Of a stretch of 64,000 nucleotides of DNA, positions 9,560-18,925 are shown one piece after another. The notes under the pieces were generated by a model that had not been told where the DNA came from, did no database searches, and saw nothing but the letters and a program-made list of their open reading frames with translations. Numbering within the stretch: the stretch's first letter is position 1; every line of letters starts with the position of its first letter. Position numbers and translations under genes: made by a program. Source of the DNA: Pedobacter hiemivivus (lineage in GTDB: Bacteria > Bacteroidota > Bacteroidia > Sphingobacteriales > Sphingobacteriaceae); assembly GCF_004331685.1 (NCBI RefSeq), contig NZ_SJSM01000002.1:124001-188000 (forward strand), given 5' to 3'.

Positions 9560-9560
9560 C

Positions 9561-10892
9561 ATGAGAGTCTATAAAATCATCCCCGTATTCCTTTTAATGG
9601 CAACAGTTGGATTTGCACAGCTTAAAACCCCTGTTAAGATCTCTGTTATAGGCGAAGGTTGGGCAAATAATTCAATTAATGTGGTCTCATTTAGGAAGAA
9701 TTCACTGGTAACTCATCAGGGGATGCAGTATACCGCTTACTACGATAGCGCTCATTGCGTTGTGCTGGGCCGACGAAAGTTGAACAGTACGAAATGGGAA
9801 ATATCAAGAACTCAGTATAAGGGGGATGTTTTTGACGCGCACAATTCCATCAGCATTATGGTTGATGGAAAAGGCTATCTACATGTTGCCTGGGATCATC
9901 ATAGTTATGGGAAGCATCTTACTGCACTAAATTATTGTCAGAGTGTAGCACCCGGATCTCTACAACTATCTGATAAGATCAAGATGACCGGGATACATGA
10001 GGATAAGGTTACTTATCCGGAGTTCTATAAACTCCCTGATGGTGATCTGCTGTTTTTCTTTCGTGATGGAGAGTCTGGGAATGGAAACATTATACTGAAC
10101 CGTTACGCTTTAAAAACAAAAAAATGGACTCAGGTTCAAAATTCCTTTATTGATGGCGAGAATTTAAGAAACCCTTACTGGCAAATTGTGGTAGACAAGA
10201 AAGGGGTGATTCATTTATCCTGGACCTGGCGTGAAAGTCCAGATGCGGCATCGAACCATGATATCTGTTATGCAAAATCTTTGGATGGCGGATTAACCTG
10301 GACAAAATCAAATGGAGAAAAATATGTACTACCTATTAAAGAGTCAACCGCTGAATATGTAATCAAGATTCCTCAAAATAGTGAGCTGATTAATCAAACC
10401 TCTATGACGATTGATCAGGATGGGAACCCTTACATTTCAACCTATTGGAAAGAGAAGAGCGATACTGCACCTCAGTATCACCTGCTTTATTTAAAAAATA
10501 AGCACTGGACAAATTTAAACCTTGGCTTTAGGAAAAGTAACTTTTTGTTAAGTGGTGGTGGAACCAAAGGCATTCCCATATCGAGACCCCAGGTGATCGC
10601 CTGGAAAAAGGACAAGCAGGTTTCAGTGGGGATTGTGTTTAGAGATGAAGAAAGAGGAAGTAAAGCTTCTATTGCAGTGTGTAAGAATATAGACAAGCCT
10701 ATATGGGTATGCAAGGACCTCCATTCTTCAAGTTTAGGCTCCTGGGAGCCAACTTATGACACCACTTTGTGGGAAAGTAAGGAAGTATTAAACCTGCTGT
10801 TACAGCAGGTTCAGCAAAAGGATAATGATGGGCGGGTATCAGTGGCGCCGCAAAATTTATCTGTGTTACAGTGGATTCCTGAAAAGAATTAA
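9561..10892 (+). CDS. Secreted BNR-4 repeat protein, putative polysaccharide lyase (ulvan / rhamnose-glucuronate lyase type)
   Basis: A 443-residue exported protein beginning one base after the aldolase-like stop. The first 19 residues end in VGFAQ, a signal peptide cleavage pattern. The rest has BNR-4 propeller features: AHNSISIMVDGKGYLHVAWDHH (about residues 94-115), YPEFYKLPDGDLLFFFRDGESGNGN and DGGLTW Asp-box-like turns. This fold is shared by PL25 ulvan lyases and PL42 rhamnose-glucuronate lyases, which eliminate next to glucuronate; the histidines of WDHH and the Tyr and Arg in the next block are in suitable positions. A GH105 directly downstream, which removes the unsaturated uronate a lyase would create, supports lyase activity. 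It could be a non-catalytic relative. Confidence 0.75.
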   Translation: MRVYKIIPVFLLMATVGFAQLKTPVKISVIGEGWANNSINVVSFRKNSLVTHQGMQYTAYYDSAHCVVLGRRKLNSTKWEISRTQYKGDVFDAHNSISIMVDGKGYLHVAWDHHSYGKHLTALNYCQSVAPGSLQLSDKIKMTGIHEDKVTYPEFYKLPDGDLLFFFRDGESGNGNIILNRYALKTKKWTQVQNSFIDGENLRNPYWQIVVDKKGVIHLSWTWRESPDAASNHDICYAKSLDGGLTWTKSNGEKYVLPIKESTAEYVIKIPQNSELINQTSMTIDQDGNPYISTYWKEKSDTAPQYHLLYLKNKHWTNLNLGFRKSNFLLSGGGTKGIPISRPQVIAWKKDKQVSVGIVFRDEERGSKASIAVCKNIDKPIWVCKDLHSSSLGSWEPTYDTTLWESKEVLNLLLQQVQQKDNDGRVSVAPQNLSVLQWIPEKN

Positions 10893-10916
10893 TGGTTAAA
10901 AATTAAAATATAAATT

Positions 10917-12053
10917 ATGAAAAGATTTCTAAATTTTTACGGCCTGCTCATCATTTTTGCCTTGATGCAAAATAGTGTAATGGCACAAACAACTGAAAAA
11001 TTTCCTGCTAAGTACGATCCGACTAATGTTGGTAATAAGGTGGGCAACAGATTTGTCGAATCTGCCCATGTGTTGTATGGTAAATCCATTGCCTATTCGG
11101 AAGTGTGTACTTGGTATGGTGCGCTTAAGTTTGCCGAACTAAGTGGAAATACAGCCATGAAAGATAAACTGGTTGCAAAATATCAACCCTTTTATGCTGA
11201 AGATAAAAAGCTGATCCCTTTATATGATAACGTAGATCATTCTGTATTTGGTGCTTTGATACTAGAGCTATATATGCAAACCAAAGAAGAGAAGTACCTG
11301 AACAAAGGGAAGGTTTTTGCATACAATCAATGGGCTGTACCTGCGGGTATGAAGCTAACAGATACGGTTAGTAATTACGTAAAACTAGGGCACTCTTGGC
11401 AAACACGCCTTTGGATAGACGATATGTATATGATTACCATGTTGCAGGTTCAAGCCTACAGAGCTACCGGAAATCCGGTATACATCAACCGTGCGGCAAA
11501 GGAAATGGTGTTTTATTTAGATGAGCTTCAGCAAAAGAATGGATTGTTTTATCATGCACCAGACGTGCCATTTTATTGGGGTAGAGGTAATGGTTGGATG
11601 GCTGCTGGTATGACAGAATTATTGAAATCACTGCCTTTAAGTAATCCAGAAAGACCTGCAATTCTTAAGGGATATCAAACAATGATGAAATCTTTACTTA
11701 AATACCAGTCTGCAAATGGTATGTGGGGACAATTGATTGATGACTCCAATTCATGGGCAGAGTCTTCTTCAACCGGAATGTTTGCTTATGCAATGATTAC
11801 AGGTGTGAAAAATGGCTGGTTAAAAGATCCTAAATATTTGTTATCGGCAAAAAATGGCTGGACAGCTTTGGTTGATCAGATTGATGCCAAAGGAGATGTA
11901 ATGAATGTTTGTGAAGGAACAAATAAGAAAAATGATAAACAGTACTACTTAGACAGAAAAAGAAATACGGGTGATTTGCATGGTCAGGCTCCAGTGTTGT
12001 GGTGCGCCTTTGCCTGGTTAGAAAAAGATAACATACCTGTAAATGCTAAATAG
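10917..12053 (+). CDS. GH105/GH88-family unsaturated uronyl hydrolase
   Basis: A 378-residue (alpha/alpha)6-barrel enzyme that hydrates and removes the 4,5-unsaturated uronic acid left at the non-reducing end by polysaccharide lyases. A signal peptide covers residues 1-24 (ending NSVMAQ). The segment HSWQTRLWIDDMYMITMLQ carries the catalytic Asp of the family, and FYWGRGNGWMAAGMTELL is the second strongly conserved block; DLHGQAPVLWCAFAWL closes the barrel. Length fits GH105. It follows the BNR-4 putative lyase by 24 bases, the expected pairing. Whether it prefers unsaturated galacturonyl-rhamnose (YteR-like) or glucuronyl substrates cannot be decided here. Confidence 0.93.
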   Translation: MKRFLNFYGLLIIFALMQNSVMAQTTEKFPAKYDPTNVGNKVGNRFVESAHVLYGKSIAYSEVCTWYGALKFAELSGNTAMKDKLVAKYQPFYAEDKKLIPLYDNVDHSVFGALILELYMQTKEEKYLNKGKVFAYNQWAVPAGMKLTDTVSNYVKLGHSWQTRLWIDDMYMITMLQVQAYRATGNPVYINRAAKEMVFYLDELQQKNGLFYHAPDVPFYWGRGNGWMAAGMTELLKSLPLSNPERPAILKGYQTMMKSLLKYQSANGMWGQLIDDSNSWAESSSTGMFAYAMITGVKNGWLKDPKYLLSAKNGWTALVDQIDAKGDVMNVCEGTNKKNDKQYYLDRKRNTGDLHGQAPVLWCAFAWLEKDNIPVNAK

Positions 12054-12063
12054 CAGGTTTTAT

Positions 12064-13743
12064 ATGAAAACGATATTAACGAAACGAATCTTTTCGCTCC
12101 TGCTGATGTACGGCGTTTTCTTTTGCGCAAACGCTGTGTTTGCGCAAAAGAATGCGATAGAAAAATATAAAAACGTATTAATTCTAGGCAATAGCATTAC
12201 CAGGCACGGTCCTAAGCCCCAAATCGGTTGGAATGGCGATTGGGGAATGGCAGCTTCGGCAAAAGATAGTGACTATGTGCACTTGCTGATTACAAAGTTC
12301 AAAGCTATTAATCCTAATATTTCTGTTCAGTTTAAAAATATCGCAGATTATGAGCGGGCATTCTGGAACTATAATTTGTCACAATTAGACGCTTTAAGAC
12401 AACTAAAGGCAGAGCTGATTATCCTTAGGCTGGGTGAGAATATAGAACCAAAAACATTAAAAACACAGGACTTTAAAAAGCACTATGATGGACTGATCAA
12501 TTATTTAACTTCCAATAACCCGAAGGCTAAAATTCTTCATGCTTCATCTTTCTGGAAAAAAGAGCTTGTAGCACAGGATATTCAAGCGGTAAGTACGGCC
12601 AGAGGCGATCAGTTTGTGAATCTAAGTGAATTGTCAAAGGACTCTACCAATATGGCATACCATCTGTTTAAGGATAGGGGCGTAGGTGCTCACCCTTCTG
12701 ATAAAGGGATGAAAGCTATAGCAGATAAAATATGGGGCGAAATATATGGCCCTACATCAAGCGCATCTATTTCTTTGGGGGCTTATTATTTTGATGGTTG
12801 GGCTGGACTAACCAGTCATCTGACACCAGAATTGGAGCATGATTTTCCAGAGCGTAAGCCAATCTGGGGATGGCTTACCAGTAAGCAAAAAGTGGTAGAA
12901 CAACAGATGGATCTGGCCGTTAAATCAGGGATATCCTTTTTTAGTTTTTGCTGGTACTTTACCACCATTGATGAGTTTCAGGGAAATCCAAGAAATCGTG
13001 CCCTTGCTTTTTATTTAAAGGCAAAAAACAAAGGAAAGCTAAAGTATAATTTGTTGGTGGCAAATCACGACAATTACATTGTTGGTCCTCAAAATTGGAA
13101 TTATCTATGTAAGTACTGGATCGAGCTATTCAAAAATCCACTTTATTTAAAGGTTAATGGATCCCCTATGCTGACTTTTATCAGCACCAATAGTCTGATT
13201 AAAAGCTTTGGATCAAGCGCCAAAGTAAATGCAGCGCTGAAAGAGTTTAGGGCAATGGCCAAAGAAAATGGCTTAACAGGCGTTACTGTGGCTATTTGCC
13301 AATATCCAGATGCCAAAATAAGTCAATTGGTGGCAGAATGTGGCTTTGATGTAGCCACGGGATATAACTACCACGAAACTGGTTACCAAAAAAATAAAAC
13401 TAGTGTATCCATTGATAGCTTAGAAGTTGGAAGTGTACGAACCTGGAATGCCCTTAAAAAATCACCATTGCCATTGATCCCTACGATAACTTCGAATTGG
13501 GACCCCAGAGCTTGGCCAATTCAGTATAAACATTCTCCAGGTTACACCGGATACTCACAAAAGACTGTTGAGTCTTCGGTTAAAGCGGTAAGGAAATTTA
13601 TGGATGACAATCCTGCAGATATCACTAAAGAGCGAATTGCGTTGATCTATGCATGGAATGAATATGGCGAAGGGGCTTGGTTAACACCTTCAAAAGTATT
13701 AAAAGACTCTTTGTTAATCGGTATTAAAAACGGCTTAAAATAA
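12064..13743 (+). CDS. Two-domain secreted protein: SGNH/GDSL esterase + WbsX/GH99-like domain
   Basis: A 559-residue exported protein. The ATG at 12064 gives a clean signal peptide (MKTILTKRIF... ending NAVFAQ); an ATG at 12043 would overlap the GH105 stop and is less likely. Residues about 37-225 are an SGNH hydrolase: block I LGNSITRHG with Ser44, a GEN block III, and HPSDKG with the catalytic Asp/His. Such domains remove acetyl groups from glycans. From about residue 233 (GAYYFDGWAGL) the sequence follows the WbsX family, related to GH99-like enzymes, with FFSFCWY and the C-terminal WNEYGEGAWLTPS. Deacetylation plus cleavage in one polypeptide suits an acetylated substrate. The glycosidase activity is inferred from family only. 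Confidence 0.82.
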   Translation: MKTILTKRIFSLLLMYGVFFCANAVFAQKNAIEKYKNVLILGNSITRHGPKPQIGWNGDWGMAASAKDSDYVHLLITKFKAINPNISVQFKNIADYERAFWNYNLSQLDALRQLKAELIILRLGENIEPKTLKTQDFKKHYDGLINYLTSNNPKAKILHASSFWKKELVAQDIQAVSTARGDQFVNLSELSKDSTNMAYHLFKDRGVGAHPSDKGMKAIADKIWGEIYGPTSSASISLGAYYFDGWAGLTSHLTPELEHDFPERKPIWGWLTSKQKVVEQQMDLAVKSGISFFSFCWYFTTIDEFQGNPRNRALAFYLKAKNKGKLKYNLLVANHDNYIVGPQNWNYLCKYWIELFKNPLYLKVNGSPMLTFISTNSLIKSFGSSAKVNAALKEFRAMAKENGLTGVTVAICQYPDAKISQLVAECGFDVATGYNYHETGYQKNKTSVSIDSLEVGSVRTWNALKKSPLPLIPTITSNWDPRAWPIQYKHSPGYTGYSQKTVESSVKAVRKFMDDNPADITKERIALIYAWNEYGEGAWLTPSKVLKDSLLIGIKNGLK

Positions 13744-13761
13744 ATGCTAATCTATTGGCTC

Positions 13762-15675
13762 ATGGATAGGATTACAAAAAAAATGTGGTATATCATATTT
13801 GTTCCATTGATGATTTCGAATGGACAGTTATTTGCCCAATCTTCTGCTAAGATGGCGATAAATGATGGCTTACGTCCTTCATCGGAAGTTCATTTGAAAG
13901 GCTATCTGGCGGATCAACTGGATGGCTCATTAAACAATCGCATTTTGGCGCAAGATGTCCAGCGACTTATAGAGCCTTTTAAATTGGAAAACCGGACAGA
14001 AACCCTTTACTGGCAGAGTGAGTTTTGGGGGAAATGGTTTACATCAGCAGTGTTGGCCTATAAATACCATCCAGATCCTCGTTTGAAGAAAGTACTTGAT
14101 GATGCGGTTAACGGTTTAATGGCCACGCAGACTCCAGATGGGTATATAGGTAATTATGCTGAAACTAACCGTTTACAACGCTGGGATATTTGGGGAAGAA
14201 AGTATTGTATGCTGGGCTTGCTTGCTTATTATGACCTTACTAAAAACAAAAAAATGTTATCAGCTGCGGTACGTGCAGCAGATAATCTGATAAGTGATCT
14301 TAAAAAACAAGACGGGATTATCGTGACTAAAGGTAGTTACAGAGGGATGGCAGCATCCTCTGTGCTCGAGCCTATCTGCTTATTGTATCAATATACCAAC
14401 AACAAAAAATACCTTGATTTTGCAGAAGAGATCGTGAGACAATGGGAAACACCAGAAGGTCCTCAATTATTAAGTAAGTCTAAAATAAATGTAAGCGAAC
14501 GCTTTCCTAAACCCAAAAGCTGGTATAGTGCCGAGCAGGGACAAAAAGCTTATGAGATGATGTCCTGCTATGAAGGTTTATTGGAGCTTTACCGCTTAAC
14601 AGGAAAAGCAGTTTATAAACAAGCTGTGGAAAACACCTGGGAAAATATCCGAAACACAGAAATTAATATCGCGGGATCTGGTGCTTCTACAGAGATGTGG
14701 TTTAAAGGTAAGGAATACCAAAATACACCTGTTCATCATTACCAGGAAACCTGTGTTGCGGTAACCTGGCTAAAATTATCCAATCAGTTACTAAGGCTTA
14801 CCGGCGAAACCAAGTACGCCGATGCAGTTGAAACAGCCTATTACAATGCCTTATTGGGGGCAATGAGTTCAAAGGGGGCTGTTTGGGCCAAGTATACGCC
14901 TTTGAATGGCCAGCGACTTAGCGGAAACGAACAATGCGGAATGGGCTTAAACTGTTGCGATGCGAGTGGGCCTAGAGGGCTGTTTAATTTACCATCATAT
15001 ATGGTTATGGAACGAAATGAAGGATTGCAGATTAATTATTTTGCAGAGGGCAATTACATCGTAAAAAGTCCTAAAAATCAACGGATTTTAGTTGTTCAAA
15101 GTACAGATTATCCGCTGTCTGGCGCTATTAAAATAGGATTGAATATCGCCAAGCCGGAAGCCTTTGATGTTCACTTGCGTATTCCTGCATGGAGTAAGTT
15201 AACGAAACTAAGCGTAAATGGTGAAGAGCTGACAGACCTGATACCAGGTCAGGCGGCTCGGATCAATCGTGTCTGGAAATTGGGAGATCAAATTTCTTTG
15301 GAATTAGACATGCGTGGTAGGGTCGTAGAAACCGGCAGTATCGTTAAAAGTATGGCCATTATGCGGGGGCCAATTGTATTGGCCAGAGATTCAAGATTTG
15401 AAGGTGCCGGTTTGGAGGCTGTTTTAAAACCTGTAACTGATGCTAAGGGGTATATTGAACTGACCAGATTGCCTGCTAAACCAGAAGAATATCTAATGAG
15501 TTTTAAGGCGCGCTTTATTCCGGAATCCTATACAGAGAAGCCTCAGGGCACTGTGACTGTCGCATTATGTGATTATGCATCGGCAGGGAATGGGCCGGTA
15601 GCGTCCTTTTATAAAGTATGGATGCCTCAATTATTTAATCCCCAAAAAACCGAGACACCAACTATATCTTATTGA
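13762..15675 (+). CDS. GH127-family beta-L-arabinofuranosidase-like glycoside hydrolase (DUF1680)
   Basis: A 637-residue secreted enzyme of the GH127 (alpha/alpha)6 family. The N-terminus from the ATG at 13762 (MDRITKKMW... ending GQLFAQ) is a signal peptide; an ATG at 13744, just after the previous stop, is an alternative. Family hallmarks are the zinc-cysteine nucleophile region: Glu in LSGNEQCG, then LNCCDASGPRGL carrying the paired cysteines. The usual N-terminal blocks (YWQSEFWGKWFTSA, QTPDGYIGNY, WGRKYCMLGLLAYY) are present. The prototype HypBA1 releases beta-L-arabinofuranose; family relatives act on other sugars, so arabinose is probable rather than certain. It is the last enzyme gene before the second SusC/SusD pair. 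Confidence 0.9.
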   Translation: MDRITKKMWYIIFVPLMISNGQLFAQSSAKMAINDGLRPSSEVHLKGYLADQLDGSLNNRILAQDVQRLIEPFKLENRTETLYWQSEFWGKWFTSAVLAYKYHPDPRLKKVLDDAVNGLMATQTPDGYIGNYAETNRLQRWDIWGRKYCMLGLLAYYDLTKNKKMLSAAVRAADNLISDLKKQDGIIVTKGSYRGMAASSVLEPICLLYQYTNNKKYLDFAEEIVRQWETPEGPQLLSKSKINVSERFPKPKSWYSAEQGQKAYEMMSCYEGLLELYRLTGKAVYKQAVENTWENIRNTEINIAGSGASTEMWFKGKEYQNTPVHHYQETCVAVTWLKLSNQLLRLTGETKYADAVETAYYNALLGAMSSKGAVWAKYTPLNGQRLSGNEQCGMGLNCCDASGPRGLFNLPSYMVMERNEGLQINYFAEGNYIVKSPKNQRILVVQSTDYPLSGAIKIGLNIAKPEAFDVHLRIPAWSKLTKLSVNGEELTDLIPGQAARINRVWKLGDQISLELDMRGRVVETGSIVKSMAIMRGPIVLARDSRFEGAGLEAVLKPVTDAKGYIELTRLPAKPEEYLMSFKARFIPESYTEKPQGTVTVALCDYASAGNGPVASFYKVWMPQLFNPQKTETPTISY

Positions 15676-15734
15676 CAGAATTAATGCTCAACTAGTTCTT
15701 ATCAACCAAGTATAAACCAAAAATAAACCTTAAA

Positions 15735-18700
15735 ATGTATAAAACCACGCGGTATATCCCAATATTCTGTCTTTTATTACTGCCATTATTGATGGAAGCT
15801 TCAGCTGCTACCAATTGGCAAAACGCTGGACAAAACAATATTCGACAGAACATAAGCATTACAGGAAAAGTAACCGACGAAATGGGAGTCCCAATTTCGG
15901 GTGTTAGTGTTAAAGTAAAGGGAACCAAAACAGTGGTTTTAACAAATAATGCCGGGGTATATAAAATTACTGTACCTGCTGTATCTTCAACTTTGGTATT
16001 CTCCTTTGTTGGTTTTTTTACCCAGGAAACATTAGTTGGAAACCGCAAAGAGATTGATGTCAAGCTTAAAGAAGAATTAGGCAATTTGAATGAAGTGGTG
16101 GTGATCGGTTATGGATCAGTTAAGCAAAAAGATTTAACTGGTGCTGTTGGACAAGTAAATATGAAAGATCTGGAAAAGGCACCGGTAGCTTCTTTTGACC
16201 AGGCATTAGCTGGAAGGTTAGCTGGGGTACAAGTCTCTTCAAATGATGGTCAACCCGGTGCAGAAGGAATCAATATTGTCATTCGGGGAAGTGGATCGCT
16301 AACGCAAAGTGCATCACCGCTATATGTGGTAGATGGATTCCCAATTGAAAATTTTAACGCTGGATCACTCAATATCAATGATATTGAATCCATCAATGTA
16401 CTTAAAGATGCATCCTCGACTTCAATTTATGGATCTAGGGGCGCCAACGGTGTAGTGGTAATCGAAACCAAAAAAGGGAAAATAGGAAAACCGGTGATCA
16501 GTTATAACGGATCATATGGTTTTCAAAAAATCCCTAAAACAGTTGATGTAATGAACGGATATGAGTTTGTTAAGTATCAAATAGAAAGAGGCAATGGTGT
16601 CGATTACTTGACAAACGGTCGAACATTAGACTCTTATTCAAATGCACCAATAATTAATTGGCAGGATAAGGTCTTTAGAACGGGTACCACCAATATTCAA
16701 AGTCTGGCCATAAGGGGCGGCTCTAAACAAACCAGATACTCAGTTTCTGCTTCCTTGTTTGATGGAAAGGCTGTAGTGCTCAATTCGGGTAATAAACGTT
16801 ACCAGGGAAGCATATCCCTGATTCAGGAAGTGAATAAAAAAATCAATCTAGGTGTAAGTATCAACTATAGTCATAACAGCAGGAATGGTATGCCAGTGGC
16901 TACAGCTGGGGGTAGTGCAGCAACGGCTTATCTGTTGTTTTCTGCATGGGGATACAGACCATTAACGGGCGATCCTAATTATACTTTGGATGACTTGCAG
17001 AACGGGACTGTAGATACTGATGTGAATCCTGCTGCAGATTTTAGGGTGAATCCAGTGGTATCTGCAACCAATCAATACACCAAGGGGTTCAATACCAATG
17101 TACTTACCAATGTGTATGCTACTTACGAGATCGTTAAGAACCTGACACTAAAGGTTACCGGAGGATTAAATAATACTAACGTAAAATCTGAAGCCTTTTC
17201 TAATTCTAAAACTATTCTGGGAAATAATTCTAACCCGGGCAACGTAAGAGGCCAGTTTGGTAGTAAGAATTATTCGGATCTTAATATATGGTCTAATGAA
17301 AATACATTAACCTACGAAGCAACAATCGAAAAGAACCATAAAATTGATTTTGTTGGCGGTTTTAGTATGCAGGGGACTTCCTTAACAGGCGGAGGGTTTA
17401 CTTCTATTAAAGTACCAAATGAGGAATTGGGCATAAATGGATTAAGTCAGGGTACCCCTCAGATTGTGACCTCTCCGGCTTCTTCTTCTGCAATTGCTTC
17501 ATTTTTGTTCAGAACAAATTACAGCTACAAATCAAAATACCTTTTCACTGCAGCTTATAGATCCGATGGATCTTCAAAGTTCAGTCCCAAAAATAGATGG
17601 GGATATTTTCCTTCTGGTGCAATTGCATGGCGCATGAGTAGTGAGCCCTTTATGAAAAACCTAAAATTCGTATCCGATGCAAAACTTCGGATAAGTTACG
17701 GGGAAACCGGTAACAACCGTATTCCTGATTTTGCTTATCTTCCTTTCCTTACGCCAACAAATAATGCTGCTTACTCATTTAAGGATGGGACTCCAACACA
17801 AGGAGTAGTTATATCGGGTTTGGGAAATGCTGATTTAAAATGGGAAACCACCGCACAGGCAGATATTGGTTATGATTTATCGCTTTTTAAAGGCAGGTTG
17901 ACTTTAACGGCAGATGTGTACCGTAAAACAACAAGAGATTTATTACTTAATGCTGATATGCCTTATTATTCGGGCTATAGTACCGTCTATGAAAATGTAG
18001 GAAAATTGCAGAATCAGGGACTTGAGATCACCATAAATTCCGTAAATATTAATAGCGGAAAATTCAAATGGGAAAGTAACTTCAATATCAGTTTTAACAG
18101 AAACAAGGTACTGGCTTTAACAAGGGCCAATCAGCCGATGTATAGTACTATTGTTTGGGAAGGACCTTATGCCAGTTCAAATCTTTATAAAACTGAAGTA
18201 GGAAAGCCTGCAGGAAACTTTTATGGTTTTTTATGGGATGGAAATTATCAGCTTGATGATTTTGATGTTTCGCAAGCGGGCGCTTATACCTTAAAAGCGG
18301 ATGTTCCGGCAAATGGAAATAGCCGAGCGAGCATAAAGCCAGGTGACATTAAATACAAAGACATTAATGGGGATGGTAATGTGACCTTGGATGATCAAAC
18401 AGTGTTCGGTAGCGGCCTGCCAAAGCATACAGGTGGATTTACGAATAACTTCTCTTACAAGGGTTTTAATCTAAATGTATTTCTGCAGTGGTCTTATGGA
18501 AATGATGTGTTTAATGCAAACCGATTAATCTTTGAAGGGACTAGTTATGTAAACTTAAATCAATATAAGACGTATGAAAATCGCTGGACAATAGACAATC
18601 CCAACAATATGTATTACAGAACCGGAGGCGGTGGTCCTTCTGGTCGATATTCATCCCGTGTAATTGAAGATGGTTCTTATCTACGCTTAAAAACAGTTTC

Positions 18701-18914
18701 ACTAGGCTATAGCATTCCTGCCAAATATCTGAAACGGATTAATTTTAGCACTTTAAGTTTCTCTGTAACAGCTCAGAACTTATACACTTTTACAAAGTAT
18801 TCAGGCATGGACCCTGAGGTTTCTGTAAGAAATTCTGTACTCACACCAGGCTTTGACTATTCTGCCTATCCGCAAGCCAGAACAATTGTTCTAGGTATCA
18901 CCTCAAACTTTTAA
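15735..18914 (+). CDS. SusC/RagA-type TonB-dependent receptor
   Basis: A complete 1059-residue SusC-like glycan importer of the outer membrane. Order of parts: signal peptide to about residue 25, carboxypeptidase-regulatory-like (CarbopepD_reg) domain about 36-110 ([22 protein letters not shown]), TonB-box region with NEVVVIGYG, plug domain with [26 protein letters not shown], then the 22-strand barrel ending [31 protein letters not shown] near residues 875-890 is the conserved calcium-loop-like motif. It lacks an STN domain, so it is probably not controlled by a FecI/FecR pair. It is paired with the SusD 11 bases downstream and follows the enzyme genes of the same locus. Confidence 0.96.
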   Translation: MYKTTRYIPIFCLLLLPLLMEASAATNWQNAGQNNIRQNISITGKVTDEMGVPISGVSVKVKGTKTVVLTNNAGVYKITVPAVSSTLVFSFVGFFTQETLVGNRKEIDVKLKEELGNLNEVVVIGYGSVKQKDLTGAVGQVNMKDLEKAPVASFDQALAGRLAGVQVSSNDGQPGAEGINIVIRGSGSLTQSASPLYVVDGFPIENFNAGSLNINDIESINVLKDASSTSIYGSRGANGVVVIETKKGKIGKPVISYNGSYGFQKIPKTVDVMNGYEFVKYQIERGNGVDYLTNGRTLDSYSNAPIINWQDKVFRTGTTNIQSLAIRGGSKQTRYSVSASLFDGKAVVLNSGNKRYQGSISLIQEVNKKINLGVSINYSHNSRNGMPVATAGGSAATAYLLFSAWGYRPLTGDPNYTLDDLQNGTVDTDVNPAADFRVNPVVSATNQYTKGFNTNVLTNVYATYEIVKNLTLKVTGGLNNTNVKSEAFSNSKTILGNNSNPGNVRGQFGSKNYSDLNIWSNENTLTYEATIEKNHKIDFVGGFSMQGTSLTGGGFTSIKVPNEELGINGLSQGTPQIVTSPASSSAIASFLFRTNYSYKSKYLFTAAYRSDGSSKFSPKNRWGYFPSGAIAWRMSSEPFMKNLKFVSDAKLRISYGETGNNRIPDFAYLPFLTPTNNAAYSFKDGTPTQGVVISGLGNADLKWETTAQADIGYDLSLFKGRLTLTADVYRKTTRDLLLNADMPYYSGYSTVYENVGKLQNQGLEITINSVNINSGKFKWESNFNISFNRNKVLALTRANQPMYSTIVWEGPYASSNLYKTEVGKPAGNFYGFLWDGNYQLDDFDVSQAGAYTLKADVPANGNSRASIKPGDIKYKDINGDGNVTLDDQTVFGSGLPKHTGGFTNNFSYKGFNLNVFLQWSYGNDVFNANRLIFEGTSYVNLNQYKTYENRWTIDNPNNMYYRTGGGGPSGRYSSRVIEDGSYLRLKTVSLGYSIPAKYLKRINFSTLSFSVTAQNLYTFTKYSGMDPEVSVRNSVLTPGFDYSAYPQARTIVLGITSNF

Positions 18915-18925
18915 CATTTAAGATT

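Noticed and set aside
15692..16084. 130-codon frame on the - strand opposite the SusC N-terminus
   Set aside because: Antisense shadow of a well-supported SusC; low-complexity Thr/Val-rich product and no family resemblance.
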